Source: Opitutaceae bacterium
Lineage (GTDB): Bacteria; Verrucomicrobiota; Verrucomicrobiia; Opitutales; Opitutaceae
DNA length: 64,000 nt
Reading direction: 5' to 3'
Assembly: GCA_016711225.1 (NCBI GenBank)
Contig: JADJTK010000030.1
Location: 8,486 to 72,485, forward strand
Part shown: positions 53,707 through 63,782 of the stretch, one piece after another
How positions within the stretch are numbered: the first letter of the stretch is position 1
Layout of the letters: each line of letters begins with the position of its first letter
The notes under the pieces: generated by a model
The model's input: only the letters and a program-made list of their open reading frames with translations
Databases searched by the model: none
What the model was told of the DNA's origin: nothing
Position numbers and translations under genes: made by a program

Positions 53707-56640
53707 ATGCCTCCCCCACGCACTCTTATTGGCGCGGGCCTCGCGCTCACGCTCGGCCTGCCGTCGCTTTTCGCCATTGTCGATCGTAACGCTGACGGGC
53801 TGTCCGACGTCTGGGCCGCACTGTATCAACCGAACACGGGCGCTGGAGTGGATGAGGACGGCGATGGCTTCACCAACGCGCAGGAGGCGCTCGCCGGCAC
53901 CGATCCGCTCAATGCCGCCAGTCGTCTTGCGGCTACGTCGCAGACGGACACTGCGGGCAACCTCGTGCTGCGCTGGCGTGGGGCGTGGGGCAAACGCTAC
54001 TTGGTTGAGAGCAGCGCGGATCTGAAAACGTGGACCACGTTGCCCGAGTTGCACGTCGGCCGCGGGCAGGAGTTGAGCGTCATCGTTCGGGCCGCCGGAG
54101 CCGCGGCCGAAGCGCGCCGCTATTGGCGCGTAGCCGTGGCCGATGTCGACACCGACGGCGACGGCATGAGTAACGCCGAGGAGATCGAGCTCGGCAGCGA
54201 TCCGACGACCAAGCCCAAGCCAGAGGAGCCCGCCCCGGGCACGCCGCGCGTCTACGGCGCGGAGTATTACGTGAGTCCAAACGGTAACGACGCCAACGCC
54301 GGTACGAAGGCGAAGCCGTTCCGTACGCTGGAGAAAGCGCAGACGGCGGTGCGCGCGAAGATCGCCGCGGGAATCCCGGCCGGCGGTATCGCCGTGTGGT
54401 TGCGCGGGGGCGTGTACGAGCGTACTGCGACGCTGGAGCTCACTGCCGCCGATTCCGGCACGAGCGCCGCGAACTCCGTCGATTGGCGCGGCTGGCCGGG
54501 CGAAGAGGTGCGGCTGGTCGGTGGCAAGCGCCTGCCTGCGAGTGCGTTCTCGCTCGTGACGAACACTTCGCCCGTCTGGAACCGGCTCGATGCCACGGCG
54601 CGGGGCAAGGTGTTGCAGCTCGACCTCAAGCCGTACCTCGGCATCACCGCCGCTTCGACCGCCGCGGATATTGAGAAGGCCTACGGCGTGTTGCGCCAGC
54701 GCGGCTTCGGCAAGGAACTCGTGTCGGCGCTTGAGCTGTTCGTCGACGGGAAGCCGATGTGGTTGGGTCGTTGGCCGGATCGCACGGAAGACTCTTCGCC
54801 TCAGTCCATCACGGGCGACAGTTTTACGATCTACGGCAGTCCCACCCCGGGCATTGCGGGCCGGTATTCGAAGATCGGGACGTTGGATGGGGTCTCGAAC
54901 TTCAAGCGCGATGGGCTGGTGGACGGGAAACAGTTCTACCTGCATCGGTATTACTGGACAAATGCAGCGAGTGGCGATCACGGCTGGCATTGGGTGGTCA
55001 CAACCTCCCCGGCCGGGCAGGACGGCGCCGAGCCGATGTGGATGTCCTATGGCACCGCCGAGCCGACGATCTTCTATCCGACTTCGGAATTGGCCAAGGG
55101 CTGGCTGTTCAGCCGCGACCCGGCCCGGCAGGACCACGGTTTTGTCTACAGCACGACGGAGAGCACCGGGAGTTTTGGGTTTGCCGGCCAACGCCCGGAG
55201 CGCTGGACCACGGCGCCCGACCTGTGGGTCGATGGCTTCTGGCGGAAGGAGTTCGATGAATACCACTTTCCGGCGACGGTCGACGTGCCGGGTCGCCGAA
55301 TTGTCCTGCCCGTCCGCGACGCAGGCGGGGATGCGATCGGGGTGATGCCGTTTCATCCCTGGTACGCGTACAACCTGCTCGAGGAGATCTCCGAGCCGGG
55401 CGAGTGGTACCTCGACCGCGCGAGCGGTCTGCTTTACCTCTGGCCGCCGGAGGGCTTCGGCCCTGGCTCGGAGGTGACCGTCTCCATGCTGGAAGACTCA
55501 GTCGTAGAACTCACGGGCGCATCGTTCATCGGCCTCCGGGACCTCGCGATGGAGCGCTCGCGTATCAATCTGGTCACTGCGAACTCCGGTCACGGCATCG
55601 AACTGGCCCGGTTGCACTTGCGCAACTCCGGCGGCAGTGCGGCGAAACTGCTTGAGTGCACTGGCACGGCGCTTCGCCGCAGCACCATCACCGATTGCGG
55701 ACATGCGGCCGTGTGGGTCACGGGTGGAAACCGGAAGGATCTGGTGAAGGCGGACAACTGGGTGGAGGACTGCGAGATCACCCGGTACGGCCGTTTCCAG
55801 TTCAGCGGTGTGCACGGGATCATTCTCGAAGGGTGCGGCGGCACGATCCGGAACAACCATATCCACGATGCACCGGATCGGGCCATCGGATACAACGGTA
55901 ACGAGCACCTCATTGAGGCGAATGAGATCAACGACGTCTGCCTGATCTGCGCCGACGCCGCCGCAATCTACACCGGCGCGTGGGATGTGCGGGGCAACAA
56001 GATCCGGAACAACTTCATTCATCACGTGCGCTCGGCCATTCTCGGCAATGCCACCAACGGCATTTATGTCGACGACGACGGCGCCGGTTTGGATGCGGAG
56101 GGCAACTTCCTCTACGAAGTGGCGGGGCGGGCCTTCTTCTTTAACGGCGGTCGTGATAACATCGCGCGTCGGAATCTCATCGTGCGTTGCGGCAGCGGCC
56201 TCTACGTGACTACCCGAGGGCTGGGGATGCCCGAGGAGTTCGATAGAAATGGAAAGACGCCGGTCGACCACATGCTGGCGCGGCTTCTCGCGGTGAACTA
56301 CCGGAGCGCGCTCTGGCGTTCGAAGTATCCGGAATGTTCCTTAATTCCCGACACGGCGGCGGCGATCGCCGCCGAACGAGACATCTGGCTGACCCCGCGC
56401 GAATGTCGTTTCGAGGACAACTTCGGCTGGCGCAGTCGCGACGGATGGTATGCCGGGCTGGATGTGGCGAGGAAGTACTTCGGCAACGGCTCCACGATTC
56501 CGGATGAGAATGTCCCCGATACCGATCCGCTCTTCATCGACGAGGCTGCCGGCGATCTGGGCCTGCGGCCCGAGTCGCCCGTCTGGGCCACGCTCGGTTG
56601 GACGACCAGTCCCGTCGATAACGCCGGCATCCGCGAGTAA
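53707..56640 (+). CDS. secreted GH141-like beta-helix protein (cluster member C)
   Basis: 977 residues. Signal peptide, full N-terminal module ('IVDRNADGLSDVWAALYQP', 'DEDGDGFTNAQEALAGTDP', 'YLVESSADLKTWTTL', 'VDTDGDGMSNAEEIELGSDP'), then 'AEYYVSPNGNDANAGTKAKPFRTLEKAQ', the usual opening of a right-handed beta-helix. 'WLRGGVYERTATLEL', 'LFVDGKPMWLGRWPD' and 'GEWYLDRASGLLYLWPP' match GH141-type proteins (fucosidase/xylanase family), which insert a beta-sandwich in the helix. The helix ladder continues to ~900 ('IRNNHIHDAPDRAIGYNGNEH'). Catalytic residues not assigned. Tandem paralogue of member D. Confidence 0.85.
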   Translation: MPPPRTLIGAGLALTLGLPSLFAIVDRNADGLSDVWAALYQPNTGAGVDEDGDGFTNAQEALAGTDPLNAASRLAATSQTDTAGNLVLRWRGAWGKRYLVESSADLKTWTTLPELHVGRGQELSVIVRAAGAAAEARRYWRVAVADVDTDGDGMSNAEEIELGSDPTTKPKPEEPAPGTPRVYGAEYYVSPNGNDANAGTKAKPFRTLEKAQTAVRAKIAAGIPAGGIAVWLRGGVYERTATLELTAADSGTSAANSVDWRGWPGEEVRLVGGKRLPASAFSLVTNTSPVWNRLDATARGKVLQLDLKPYLGITAASTAADIEKAYGVLRQRGFGKELVSALELFVDGKPMWLGRWPDRTEDSSPQSITGDSFTIYGSPTPGIAGRYSKIGTLDGVSNFKRDGLVDGKQFYLHRYYWTNAASGDHGWHWVVTTSPAGQDGAEPMWMSYGTAEPTIFYPTSELAKGWLFSRDPARQDHGFVYSTTESTGSFGFAGQRPERWTTAPDLWVDGFWRKEFDEYHFPATVDVPGRRIVLPVRDAGGDAIGVMPFHPWYAYNLLEEISEPGEWYLDRASGLLYLWPPEGFGPGSEVTVSMLEDSVVELTGASFIGLRDLAMERSRINLVTANSGHGIELARLHLRNSGGSAAKLLECTGTALRRSTITDCGHAAVWVTGGNRKDLVKADNWVEDCEITRYGRFQFSGVHGIILEGCGGTIRNNHIHDAPDRAIGYNGNEHLIEANEINDVCLICADAAAIYTGAWDVRGNKIRNNFIHHVRSAILGNATNGIYVDDDGAGLDAEGNFLYEVAGRAFFFNGGRDNIARRNLIVRCGSGLYVTTRGLGMPEEFDRNGKTPVDHMLARLLAVNYRSALWRSKYPECSLIPDTAAAIAAERDIWLTPRECRFEDNFGWRSRDGWYAGLDVARKYFGNGSTIPDENVPDTDPLFIDEAAGDLGLRPESPVWATLGWTTSPVDNAGIRE

Positions 56641-56643
56641 GCG

Positions 56644-56670
56644 CGGTTTGGCGCCGGCGGCGCCAAACCG
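56644..56670. repeat. intergenic hairpin C/D
   Basis: 12-bp perfect stem (CGGTTTGGCGCC; partner 56659-56670) with a 3-base loop, 4 bp after the stop of member C. Shares the TTTGGCG/CGCCAAA core with the hairpin after member D. No T tract; could be an RNA 3'-end or stabiliser. Confidence 0.65.
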
Positions 56671-56796
56671 GAGCGCAGCGTGTTGGACCTGCCGGCATTC
56701 GCCCTGAAACGGGCCCGCCTAGCAGCGGGGCCGTTGACCCGGGGCGGCACCGCCGGTGGACTGGCCCCGCCGCCCACGGACATCCTCTCTTCCCTC

Positions 56797-59736
56797 ATGC
56801 TCCTCTCACGCATCCTCTTCGGCGCGGGCCTTGCGCTCGCGCTGGGCTTGCCGTCGCTCTCCGCGATCATCGATCGCAACGCCGACGGCCTGTCCGATGT
56901 TTGGGTGGCTCTGTACTTTCCGAAGGGCGCGGTCGTTGCCGCGGGCGCCGACACCGATGGCGACGGTGTACCCAACTTGCAGGAGTCCGTCGCCGGCACC
57001 GATCCGCTGTACGCCGCCAGCCGCTTCGCCGCCGTGCCGCCGCAGACCGATGCCGCCGGCAACCTCGTGCTGCGCTGGCGCGGGGCGTGGGGCAAACGCT
57101 ACTTGGTCGAGAGCAGCACTGACCTCAAAACGTGGACCACGCTGCCCGAGTTGCATATTGGCCGTGGGCAGGAGTTGAGCGTCATCGTGCGGGCCGCCGG
57201 GGCCGCGCCCGAGGCGAGGCGTTACTGGCGCGTGGCCGTGGCCGATGTCGACACCGACGGCGACGGCATGAGCAACGCCGAGGAGATCGAGCTCGGCCGC
57301 GATCCGACTTCGGGCATCGGCGCCGATGGTGTGATGGGCACGCCGCGCGCCTATGGCGCAGAGTTCTTCGTGAGTCCGGCCGGCAGCGACGCGAATCCCG
57401 GCACCGAGGATGCGCCTTTCCTCACGCTGGAGACGGCGCGAACGGCGGTTCGCACCCGCATCGCCGCGGGCATGCCCGCTGGCGGCATTGCGGTGTGGTT
57501 GCGCGGCGGCGTTTATGAGCGCAAAGCGACGCTTTTGTTCGGCGCCGCCGACTCCGGTACGAGCGCGCAGAACAGTGTGGATTGGCGCGCCTGGCCCGGC
57601 GAGGAGGTGCGGTTGGTCGGCGGCAAGCGGTTGCCGGCGCGCGCGTTTACGGCAGCAACGAGCGCTTCGCCGATCTGGGAGCGGCTCGATCCCGCGGCGT
57701 GGGGCCGTGTGCTGCAGTACGATCTTGGCGCCTTCCTTGGCCTCCGAGCGCAAGCGACGGAGGCCGAGCAGGCCGCCGCCTACGGCACGCGCAAGGTGCG
57801 CGGCTGGGCGCTGAACGCAGCCGCGCCGCTGGAGCTATTCATCGACACCAAGCCGATGCCGCTCGCCCGCTGGCCGGATGCAACCGAGCATTCGATGCCC
57901 GTGCAGGATATCCGCGGAGACACTTTCATGCTCCAGGGGAACCCGACTCCGGCGGTGGGGGGAACGTTTGCGAAATACGGCGTGCGCGACGGCGTTTCAG
58001 CTTTCAAGCGCGACGGCCTGGTGGACGGGCTGCAATACTATCTGCGCCGCTATTCTTTCACCGATCCCAAGAACGGCGCGCTCAACGTCGTCTGGTTCCT
58101 CACGACAGCGGCTGGCGAGGGCTGGGACTTCTCGACGAAGCCTAACTGGTTGTGCTGGCAGGCGGAGCCGGGGGTCTTCACCGCCATTGCCGCGAACGGA
58201 GCCGCCGGCACGCCGTCGGCGCTCGCCCCGCTCCGGGTCAACCGCGGCTACGCCTACACCGCCGCGGTTCCGACCCTCGCTTCCTTTGTCTATGCCGGCA
58301 CGCGGCCGGAGCGCTGGCTTCAGGCCACGGATGCGTGGGTGGAGGGTTTCTGGGAAGCCCCGTGGGCACAGTACTCCCTGCCGGTGGCGGGCGTCGACCC
58401 GGAGACCCACACACTCACACTCCAGCAGCCGCCGCCCAACTGGGGCCTGAGCGCGCAGCGGCCGTGGTACGCCTTCAATCTGCTCGAGGAGATCACCCAG
58501 CCCGGCGAGTGGTATCTCGATCGTGCCAGCGGCCTTCTTTACCTCTGGCCGCCGGAGGGTTTCGGCCCCGACTCGGAGGTGGTTGTGTCCACAACATCGA
58601 TGATCTTCGAACTCAGCGGCGCGCAGTTTGTGTCGTTTCGCGATCTTGTGCTGGAGGATACCCGCGGCCACCTCTTCACCGCGTGGTGGGCCAAGGGCGT
58701 GGCGCTGCGCAATCTCACTCTGCGCAACTGCGGGCAGAGCGGCGCCACTGTGCAGGGAGAGGAACTCGTGGTGAGCCGTTGCACCGTGCGCGACACCGGG
58801 AGCTCGGGCCTTACGATGAGCGGAGGCGACCGGAAGACGCTCACCCACAGCGCCAACGTGCTCGAGAATTGCGAGGTGCAGGGCGCCGGTCGGTTGCAGA
58901 TCAGCTCGGGCGTGGCGGTGGATCTGGACGGCTGCGGGCATCTCATCCGCAATAACCACATTCACGACACGCCGAGCGTGGGCGTCTTCCTGCGCGGCAG
59001 CGAGCACCGCATCGAGCTTAACGACCTCCACGACATCGGCCTGCGCAGCGGTGATTGCGGCGCGATTTACGCCTGCGAGGACTGGGGGGCTCGCGGCAAC
59101 GTGATCCGCCGCAACTTCATCCACGACATCCGTAGCGAGCTGGGCCACACCGACCTCCACGGCATCTACATGGACGAGACGGTCGCCGGTATCCGCTCCG
59201 AGGACAACGTAATCTACCGCGCCACGGGCGAGGGCTTCCGCGTGAATGGCGGGCGCGACAACATCATGCGCCGCAATCTCGTCGCCCGTTGCGGCGCGAT
59301 CATCTGGGCGTCGGACTGGGGCCGGCAGCAGTTCGCCAACGGTGCGACGGCGTCGTTGCAGCGGCGGCAGCAGAATCTCATCGCCCTTGGCTACAAGCAG
59401 GAGCCGTGGCTTTCGCGCTACCCCGAGTGTGCCGAGATTCCAAACACATGGAACGCGCTCATCGCCGCGGACGCGAAGTGGCTGTATCCCGAGGGCTGCG
59501 AGCTCGCCGACAATGTCTTCTTCGGCAACACGAAGGGCTACACCGGCTACTCCTATCCTGCCGGGATCGACGTGATCGCGACCTACTACGCCGATTCCAG
59601 CGGCAACCTGCGCGACCAAGATCCGCTCTTTGTCGATGAGGCGGCCGGCGATCTGCGGCTCCAGCCCGCCTCGCCCGCGTTCTCAATCCCCGGATGGACG
59701 CCGTTCCCTTTCGATCGCATCGGTGTGCGGGAGTGA
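56797..59736 (+). CDS. secreted GH141-like beta-helix protein (cluster member D)
   Basis: 979 residues, paralogue of member C throughout. Signal peptide (ILFGAGLALALGLPSLSA), module ('IIDRNADGLSDVWVALYF', 'DTDGDGVPNLQESVAGTDP', 'YLVESSTDLKTWTTL', 'VDTDGDGMSNAEEIELGRDP'), 'AEFFVSPAGSDANPGTEDAPFLTLETA', then 'GEWYLDRASGLLYLWPPEGFGPDSE' and the helix ladder ('IRNNHIHDTPSVGVFLRGSEH'). DNA of the module is nearly identical to C in places (for example 'GTGGGGCAAACG' in both), while the catalytic part has diverged more, as seen by eye. ATG 56797 was chosen for the signal peptide. Confidence 0.85.
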   Translation: MLLSRILFGAGLALALGLPSLSAIIDRNADGLSDVWVALYFPKGAVVAAGADTDGDGVPNLQESVAGTDPLYAASRFAAVPPQTDAAGNLVLRWRGAWGKRYLVESSTDLKTWTTLPELHIGRGQELSVIVRAAGAAPEARRYWRVAVADVDTDGDGMSNAEEIELGRDPTSGIGADGVMGTPRAYGAEFFVSPAGSDANPGTEDAPFLTLETARTAVRTRIAAGMPAGGIAVWLRGGVYERKATLLFGAADSGTSAQNSVDWRAWPGEEVRLVGGKRLPARAFTAATSASPIWERLDPAAWGRVLQYDLGAFLGLRAQATEAEQAAAYGTRKVRGWALNAAAPLELFIDTKPMPLARWPDATEHSMPVQDIRGDTFMLQGNPTPAVGGTFAKYGVRDGVSAFKRDGLVDGLQYYLRRYSFTDPKNGALNVVWFLTTAAGEGWDFSTKPNWLCWQAEPGVFTAIAANGAAGTPSALAPLRVNRGYAYTAAVPTLASFVYAGTRPERWLQATDAWVEGFWEAPWAQYSLPVAGVDPETHTLTLQQPPPNWGLSAQRPWYAFNLLEEITQPGEWYLDRASGLLYLWPPEGFGPDSEVVVSTTSMIFELSGAQFVSFRDLVLEDTRGHLFTAWWAKGVALRNLTLRNCGQSGATVQGEELVVSRCTVRDTGSSGLTMSGGDRKTLTHSANVLENCEVQGAGRLQISSGVAVDLDGCGHLIRNNHIHDTPSVGVFLRGSEHRIELNDLHDIGLRSGDCGAIYACEDWGARGNVIRRNFIHDIRSELGHTDLHGIYMDETVAGIRSEDNVIYRATGEGFRVNGGRDNIMRRNLVARCGAIIWASDWGRQQFANGATASLQRRQQNLIALGYKQEPWLSRYPECAEIPNTWNALIAADAKWLYPEGCELADNVFFGNTKGYTGYSYPAGIDVIATYYADSSGNLRDQDPLFVDEAAGDLRLQPASPAFSIPGWTPFPFDRIGVRE

Positions 59737-59737
59737 G

Positions 59738-59768
59738 CATTTTGGCGTCCGCGACGGGCGCCAAAATG
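59738..59768. repeat. intergenic hairpin D/E
   Basis: 10-bp stem CATTTTGGCG (59738-59747) with CGCCAAAATG (59759-59768) and an 11-base loop, right after the stop of member D. Same core as 56644-56670. Confidence 0.65.
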
Positions 59769-59871
59769 AACGTGAATTCTCTCTGAAACCGGCCCGGCGG
59801 TGGCCCGGTCAATTGACCCCTCGACGGGGACGAGTGGACTAGGTCCGTCTCCCGCAGACATCCCTCCCCGT

Positions 59872-61677
59872 ATGCTTTCCCCACGCATCCTTCTCGGTGC
59901 GGGCCTTGCGCTCTCGCTCGGTTCCTCGCCGCTCGGCGCAATCGTTGACCGCAATAGCGACGGCCTGTCTGACGTCTGGATGGCACTGTACCAACCGGCG
60001 AAGGGTGCGACGGCGGACGAGGACGGCGACGGGCTGACCAACGCCCAGGAGGCGCTCGCCGGCACCGATCCGCAAGACGCGGGCAGCCGTTTTGCTGCCT
60101 TTCCCCCGCAGCCGGATGCCGCCGGCAACCTCGTGCTCTGTTGGCGTGGGGCGTGGGGCAAACGCTACACGGTGCAGAGTAGCACGGACCTCAGAACCTG
60201 GACGGCTTTGCCGGGTACCCATGTCGGCCGCGTGCAAGAGTTGAGCACCATCGTGCGCGCCACAGGAGCGGCCGCAACCGAGGCGCGCTGCTATTGGCGG
60301 GTGGTCGTGGCCGATATCGACACCGATGGCGACGAGGTGACCGACTGGGAGGAGCAGACGCTTGCCACTGATCCGGTCCTGCCGAACCTGGCGGGGCCGC
60401 CGTTGGCGCAGCGACGCGCGTTGGCTGGAGACCCCGGCGTGGAGGCCTTCCGCCCGCCCGCCGCCGCGGGCGGCTATTATGTGGACGCGGTTCATGGCGA
60501 CGACCTGGCCGTTGGCACCAGCGGGGCGCAGGCCTGGCGGTCGCTTACCCGCCTCAACAAGGCGGAGCTCAAGCCCGGCGATGTGGTGCGGCTGGCGCGA
60601 GGATCGGTGTGGAACGAGGCGCTGGTGGTCTACGCGACGGAGTCGGGCACAGTCGACGCCCCCATCGTGTTCGAGGCGTACGGGCGTGGCGCGGCGCCGA
60701 CGATCGAGCTGCCGGCGGATGCGCAGGCGGTCGATTTTCGGGGCAGCCAGATTGTGCTGCTCGATCTGGTGGTTCGCGGGGCCAAGGTTGGTATTCACAT
60801 GACCAACGGAAGCCAGGGAGTGGTGGTAGCCGGCAACGAGATCATCGACGCCGGCATCGCCATCTCCGTCGAGGGCCGAGGACATCGCATCCTCTCCAAC
60901 TACATCCACGACCTCCGCATGATCCGCAATACGCCCGAACCGAGCGACGACTACGGAGCGATCGCGGTGTTGATGATGGGTGAGGATCTCGAAGCGGCGT
61001 GGAACTGCCTGGTGAACTGCCGCGCCCCGAGCCACGACTTCGGAACCGACGGCGGCGCTTTCGAGTCGTGGTACCCCGGGACGTTGCGGCGCGTGCGCCT
61101 CCACCACAACCTCGCCGACAATACGGACGGGTTCATGGAGCTGACCAACGACGTCGACAACCTGCTCATCGCGCACAATCTGTTTATCAATAGCCCCGGC
61201 TGCCTTTGCTTCCACACCGACGACGTGGCCGGCAAGGTCTTCACGTATCAAGGGGTTCGCTTCGAGAACAACACGGTGGTGCGGGACCCGACGATCGCGG
61301 CTGGTGCGATCTTCACCGTCCTGAGCAAGACTCTCGGGGTGCCGCAGGCGGGCCACAGCCTGACGGTGCGCAACAACGTCGTCGTTTCCCCCGGCCGGCT
61401 GGTCTACAACCCGCGAGTGTTCGGGGCGGGGCTCATCCATGACCACAATCTGTTCTGCTGTGTGAACAACGGAGGCCCGGACTTCTCGATCCCTTTGGCT
61501 GTCACCGAATCCACGAGTGATCCTCGGTTCGTGGCGCCGGCAACCCTCGATTACCGGCTCCAGGCCGGCAGCCCGGCCCTGGGATGGGGTGTTGCACCGT
61601 TCTTCGGTTACGATCTGCAGGGGAGTGCCATCCCCGGCGAAGCGATCCCGGACCTTGGCGCCTACGAACGCAAGTAG
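59872..61677 (+). CDS. secreted right-handed beta-helix protein (cluster member E)
   Basis: 601 residues. Signal peptide and module ('IVDRNSDGLSDVWMALYQP', 'DEDGDGLTNAQEALAGTDP', 'YTVQSSTDLRTWTAL', 'DIDTDGDEVTDWEEQTLATDP'), then 'YYVDAVHGDDLAVGTSGAQAWRSLTRLNKAELKPGDVV', a DUF1565/beta-helix opening different from members C and D, with ladder turns 'NEIIDAGIAISVEG', 'NYIHDLRMIRN', 'HNLFINSPG'. The last segment ('AGSPALGWGVAPFFGYDLQG...DLGAYERK') is the usual closure of such lyase-like helices. Activity unassigned; a polysaccharide lyase or epimerase-like function is possible. Confidence 0.85.
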   Translation: MLSPRILLGAGLALSLGSSPLGAIVDRNSDGLSDVWMALYQPAKGATADEDGDGLTNAQEALAGTDPQDAGSRFAAFPPQPDAAGNLVLCWRGAWGKRYTVQSSTDLRTWTALPGTHVGRVQELSTIVRATGAAATEARCYWRVVVADIDTDGDEVTDWEEQTLATDPVLPNLAGPPLAQRRALAGDPGVEAFRPPAAAGGYYVDAVHGDDLAVGTSGAQAWRSLTRLNKAELKPGDVVRLARGSVWNEALVVYATESGTVDAPIVFEAYGRGAAPTIELPADAQAVDFRGSQIVLLDLVVRGAKVGIHMTNGSQGVVVAGNEIIDAGIAISVEGRGHRILSNYIHDLRMIRNTPEPSDDYGAIAVLMMGEDLEAAWNCLVNCRAPSHDFGTDGGAFESWYPGTLRRVRLHHNLADNTDGFMELTNDVDNLLIAHNLFINSPGCLCFHTDDVAGKVFTYQGVRFENNTVVRDPTIAAGAIFTVLSKTLGVPQAGHSLTVRNNVVVSPGRLVYNPRVFGAGLIHDHNLFCCVNNGGPDFSIPLAVTESTSDPRFVAPATLDYRLQAGSPALGWGVAPFFGYDLQGSAIPGEAIPDLGAYERK

Positions 61678-61700
61678 GTCGGTTCCCTCCTTTTCGCCTC

Positions 61701-63739
61701 ATGCCGACTCCTCCACGACTTCTTTATGCCGCCGCTTTGTTGGTCCTCGGCGGAGTGACGCCGCTGGCCGCGCTCATCGATCGCAACGGCGACGGCATCT
61801 CCGATGTCTGGGCCGCGCACTACCATCCGCTTGGCGCTCCGAAGGACGATCCGGACGGAGACGGCATGCCCAACGCGCAGGAGGCGCTGGCCGGAACAGA
61901 TCCGCTGGACGGGAAGAGCCGTTTCCAAGCGCAGGGGTTGCGCGACGTCGGCGGAGCGGTTTCGCTGCGGTGGTCCGGTGTGCGCGCCAAGCGCTATAGC
62001 GTCGAGACCAGCACCGACTTGCGAAGCTGGACGCAGTTGCCCGGTGAGCAAGTTGGGCAGGGGACGGATCTCGGGGCGGTGGTCGGGGGCGCGGGCGCTC
62101 CGGTGGAACTGCGGCGCTATTGGCGCGTCTCCGCGGCCGACTTGGATTCCGATGGCGACGGCAGCACCGATGCTGAAGAACTTGAGCTCGGCACCAATCC
62201 CGCTGCGGCGAACGCGGCACCGGACTTGCCCGAGCCGCAGCCGGGAGACCGGCTTTGGGGGCAAGATCCGGCGCTCGATCCGCTGCCGGGTAACAAGCTC
62301 GCCAACCTCACCTGGCTCAATCCGGGCCCCGACGGGAGAAACTGTGTGCGGGTGTTTTGCCGACCGGCTCGAGCCAGAATCACTATATCGCCTCGTTCCC
62401 TTTCGATATTGCGCCGTACCGCGGCATGCAGATCCGCTTCGAATGCACGATCAAGGCCGAGGGCGTCACCCAGCCCGACGTGGCGTGGAAGGGAGTGGTT
62501 TGCGAACTGGGCATGGATTCGGCCCTCAAGGCGTATCCGCACACCAGCCTCAGCAACACCTTCGGAACTTACGATTGGAGGACCTTCACCAGCGGCCTCG
62601 ATGTTCCGGCCGACGCTGTCAACGCCCGCCTCTATCTCGGGCTGCAGGGTTGTACTGGCAAGGCGTGGATCACCGACTGGAAGATTCGGTTGGCGCGCCG
62701 CGCGGCGACGCGCCCGCCGGTGGACCCCTCGTGGCAACCCACGCGCACCCCGCCGCGGCGCGGCGTGATGCTGTCCGGAACCTTCTACAATCAGGAGACG
62801 GCGGGGCGTTTCGACGTCCTGCAGGGCTGGAACGTGAACCTCGTGCGCTGGGTGATGGGCTACATCAAGGAAATCGCCGCGGATCCCGTCGCCTACGACC
62901 AATGGTTGGACGTCCGCCTCGACGAGCTGGAAAAGGCGCTGGCCGCGGCTCCGGCGCACGGCCTCAAGCTAATCGTGGACCTGCATGTGGTGACCGGTGG
63001 CCGGCTGGCCGGCGGATCGAACGCGTTGTTCTATGACGCCGCGCTGCAGGAGCGCTACGTCGCGGACTGGCAGAAGATCGCCACGCGCTTCAAGGGGCAT
63101 CCGGCGATCCATGCCTTCGATTTGATGAACGAGCCGAACCAAGCGGGCTTCGTGCCGAGCGGGCTGCTCGACTGGCGCAATCTCCAGATCCGCGCGGCGC
63201 GGGCGATCCGGGCCATCGACCCGACCACGCTGATCATGATCGAGGTCGACGGCTACGATGCCCCACCGAACTTCACCTGGATGGATCCCGTCGACGTGCC
63301 GGGCATCCTCTACTCGGTGCATGTCTACCAGCCGATGGAGTTCACGCACCAAGGCGTATCCGAGGAATGGGGTGTAGCGGGCGGCGTGACGTATCCCGGC
63401 ACCTTCGATGGCAAGCCGTTCAACAAGGACACGCTGCGCGCTTATCTGCAGCCGGTGCGCGACTTCCAGCTCGCGCACAAAGTGCCGATCGTCGTGGGCG
63501 AGTTCAGCGCCATCCGGTGGGCCCCGGGCGCGGCGCAATACCTTGAAGACATGACCAGTCTGTTCGAGGAGTATGGCTGGGACTGGTGCTACCACGCTTT
63601 CCGCGAGTGGCCGGGCTGGAGCCTCGAGGCGGCGAATCTCCCGGTCCCGGTGAATCTTGACGACTCCATTCCGGCGGCGACGACCGACCGCATGGAGAAG
63701 ATCCGGTATTGGTTTGACCGGAGTGCGGCCGGCAACTGA
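61701..63739 (+). CDS. secreted GH5-like glycoside hydrolase, frame broken at T4 (cluster member F)
   Basis: About 680 residues if restored. Signal peptide (RLLYAAALLVLGGVTPLAA), module ('LIDRNGDGISDVWAAHYHP', 'DPDGDGMPNAQEALAGTDP', 'YSVETSTDLRSWTQL'), a CBM-like beta domain ('ASFPFDIAPYRGMQIRFECTI'), then a GH5-type barrel: general acid in 'HAFDLMNEPN' and nucleophile in 'IVVGEFSAIRWAPG', with 'GWDWCYHAFREWPGWSLE' at the C-terminus. Endoglucanase/mannanase-like. The two halves lie in different frames; inserting one base in the T run at 62355-62358 joins them ('RVFLPTGSSQNHY'). Either a consensus error or a truncating mutation. Confidence 0.82.
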
Positions 63740-63782
63740 GGACAACAGCGATGCCTCTCTTCAAGCGGTCCCTCTCGACATC

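Noticed and set aside
59839..61446. Long minus-strand frame opposite cluster member E (and similar frames opposite A-D)
   Set aside because: Arg/Val/Asp/Ala-rich antisense shadows without starts, signal peptides or domains.
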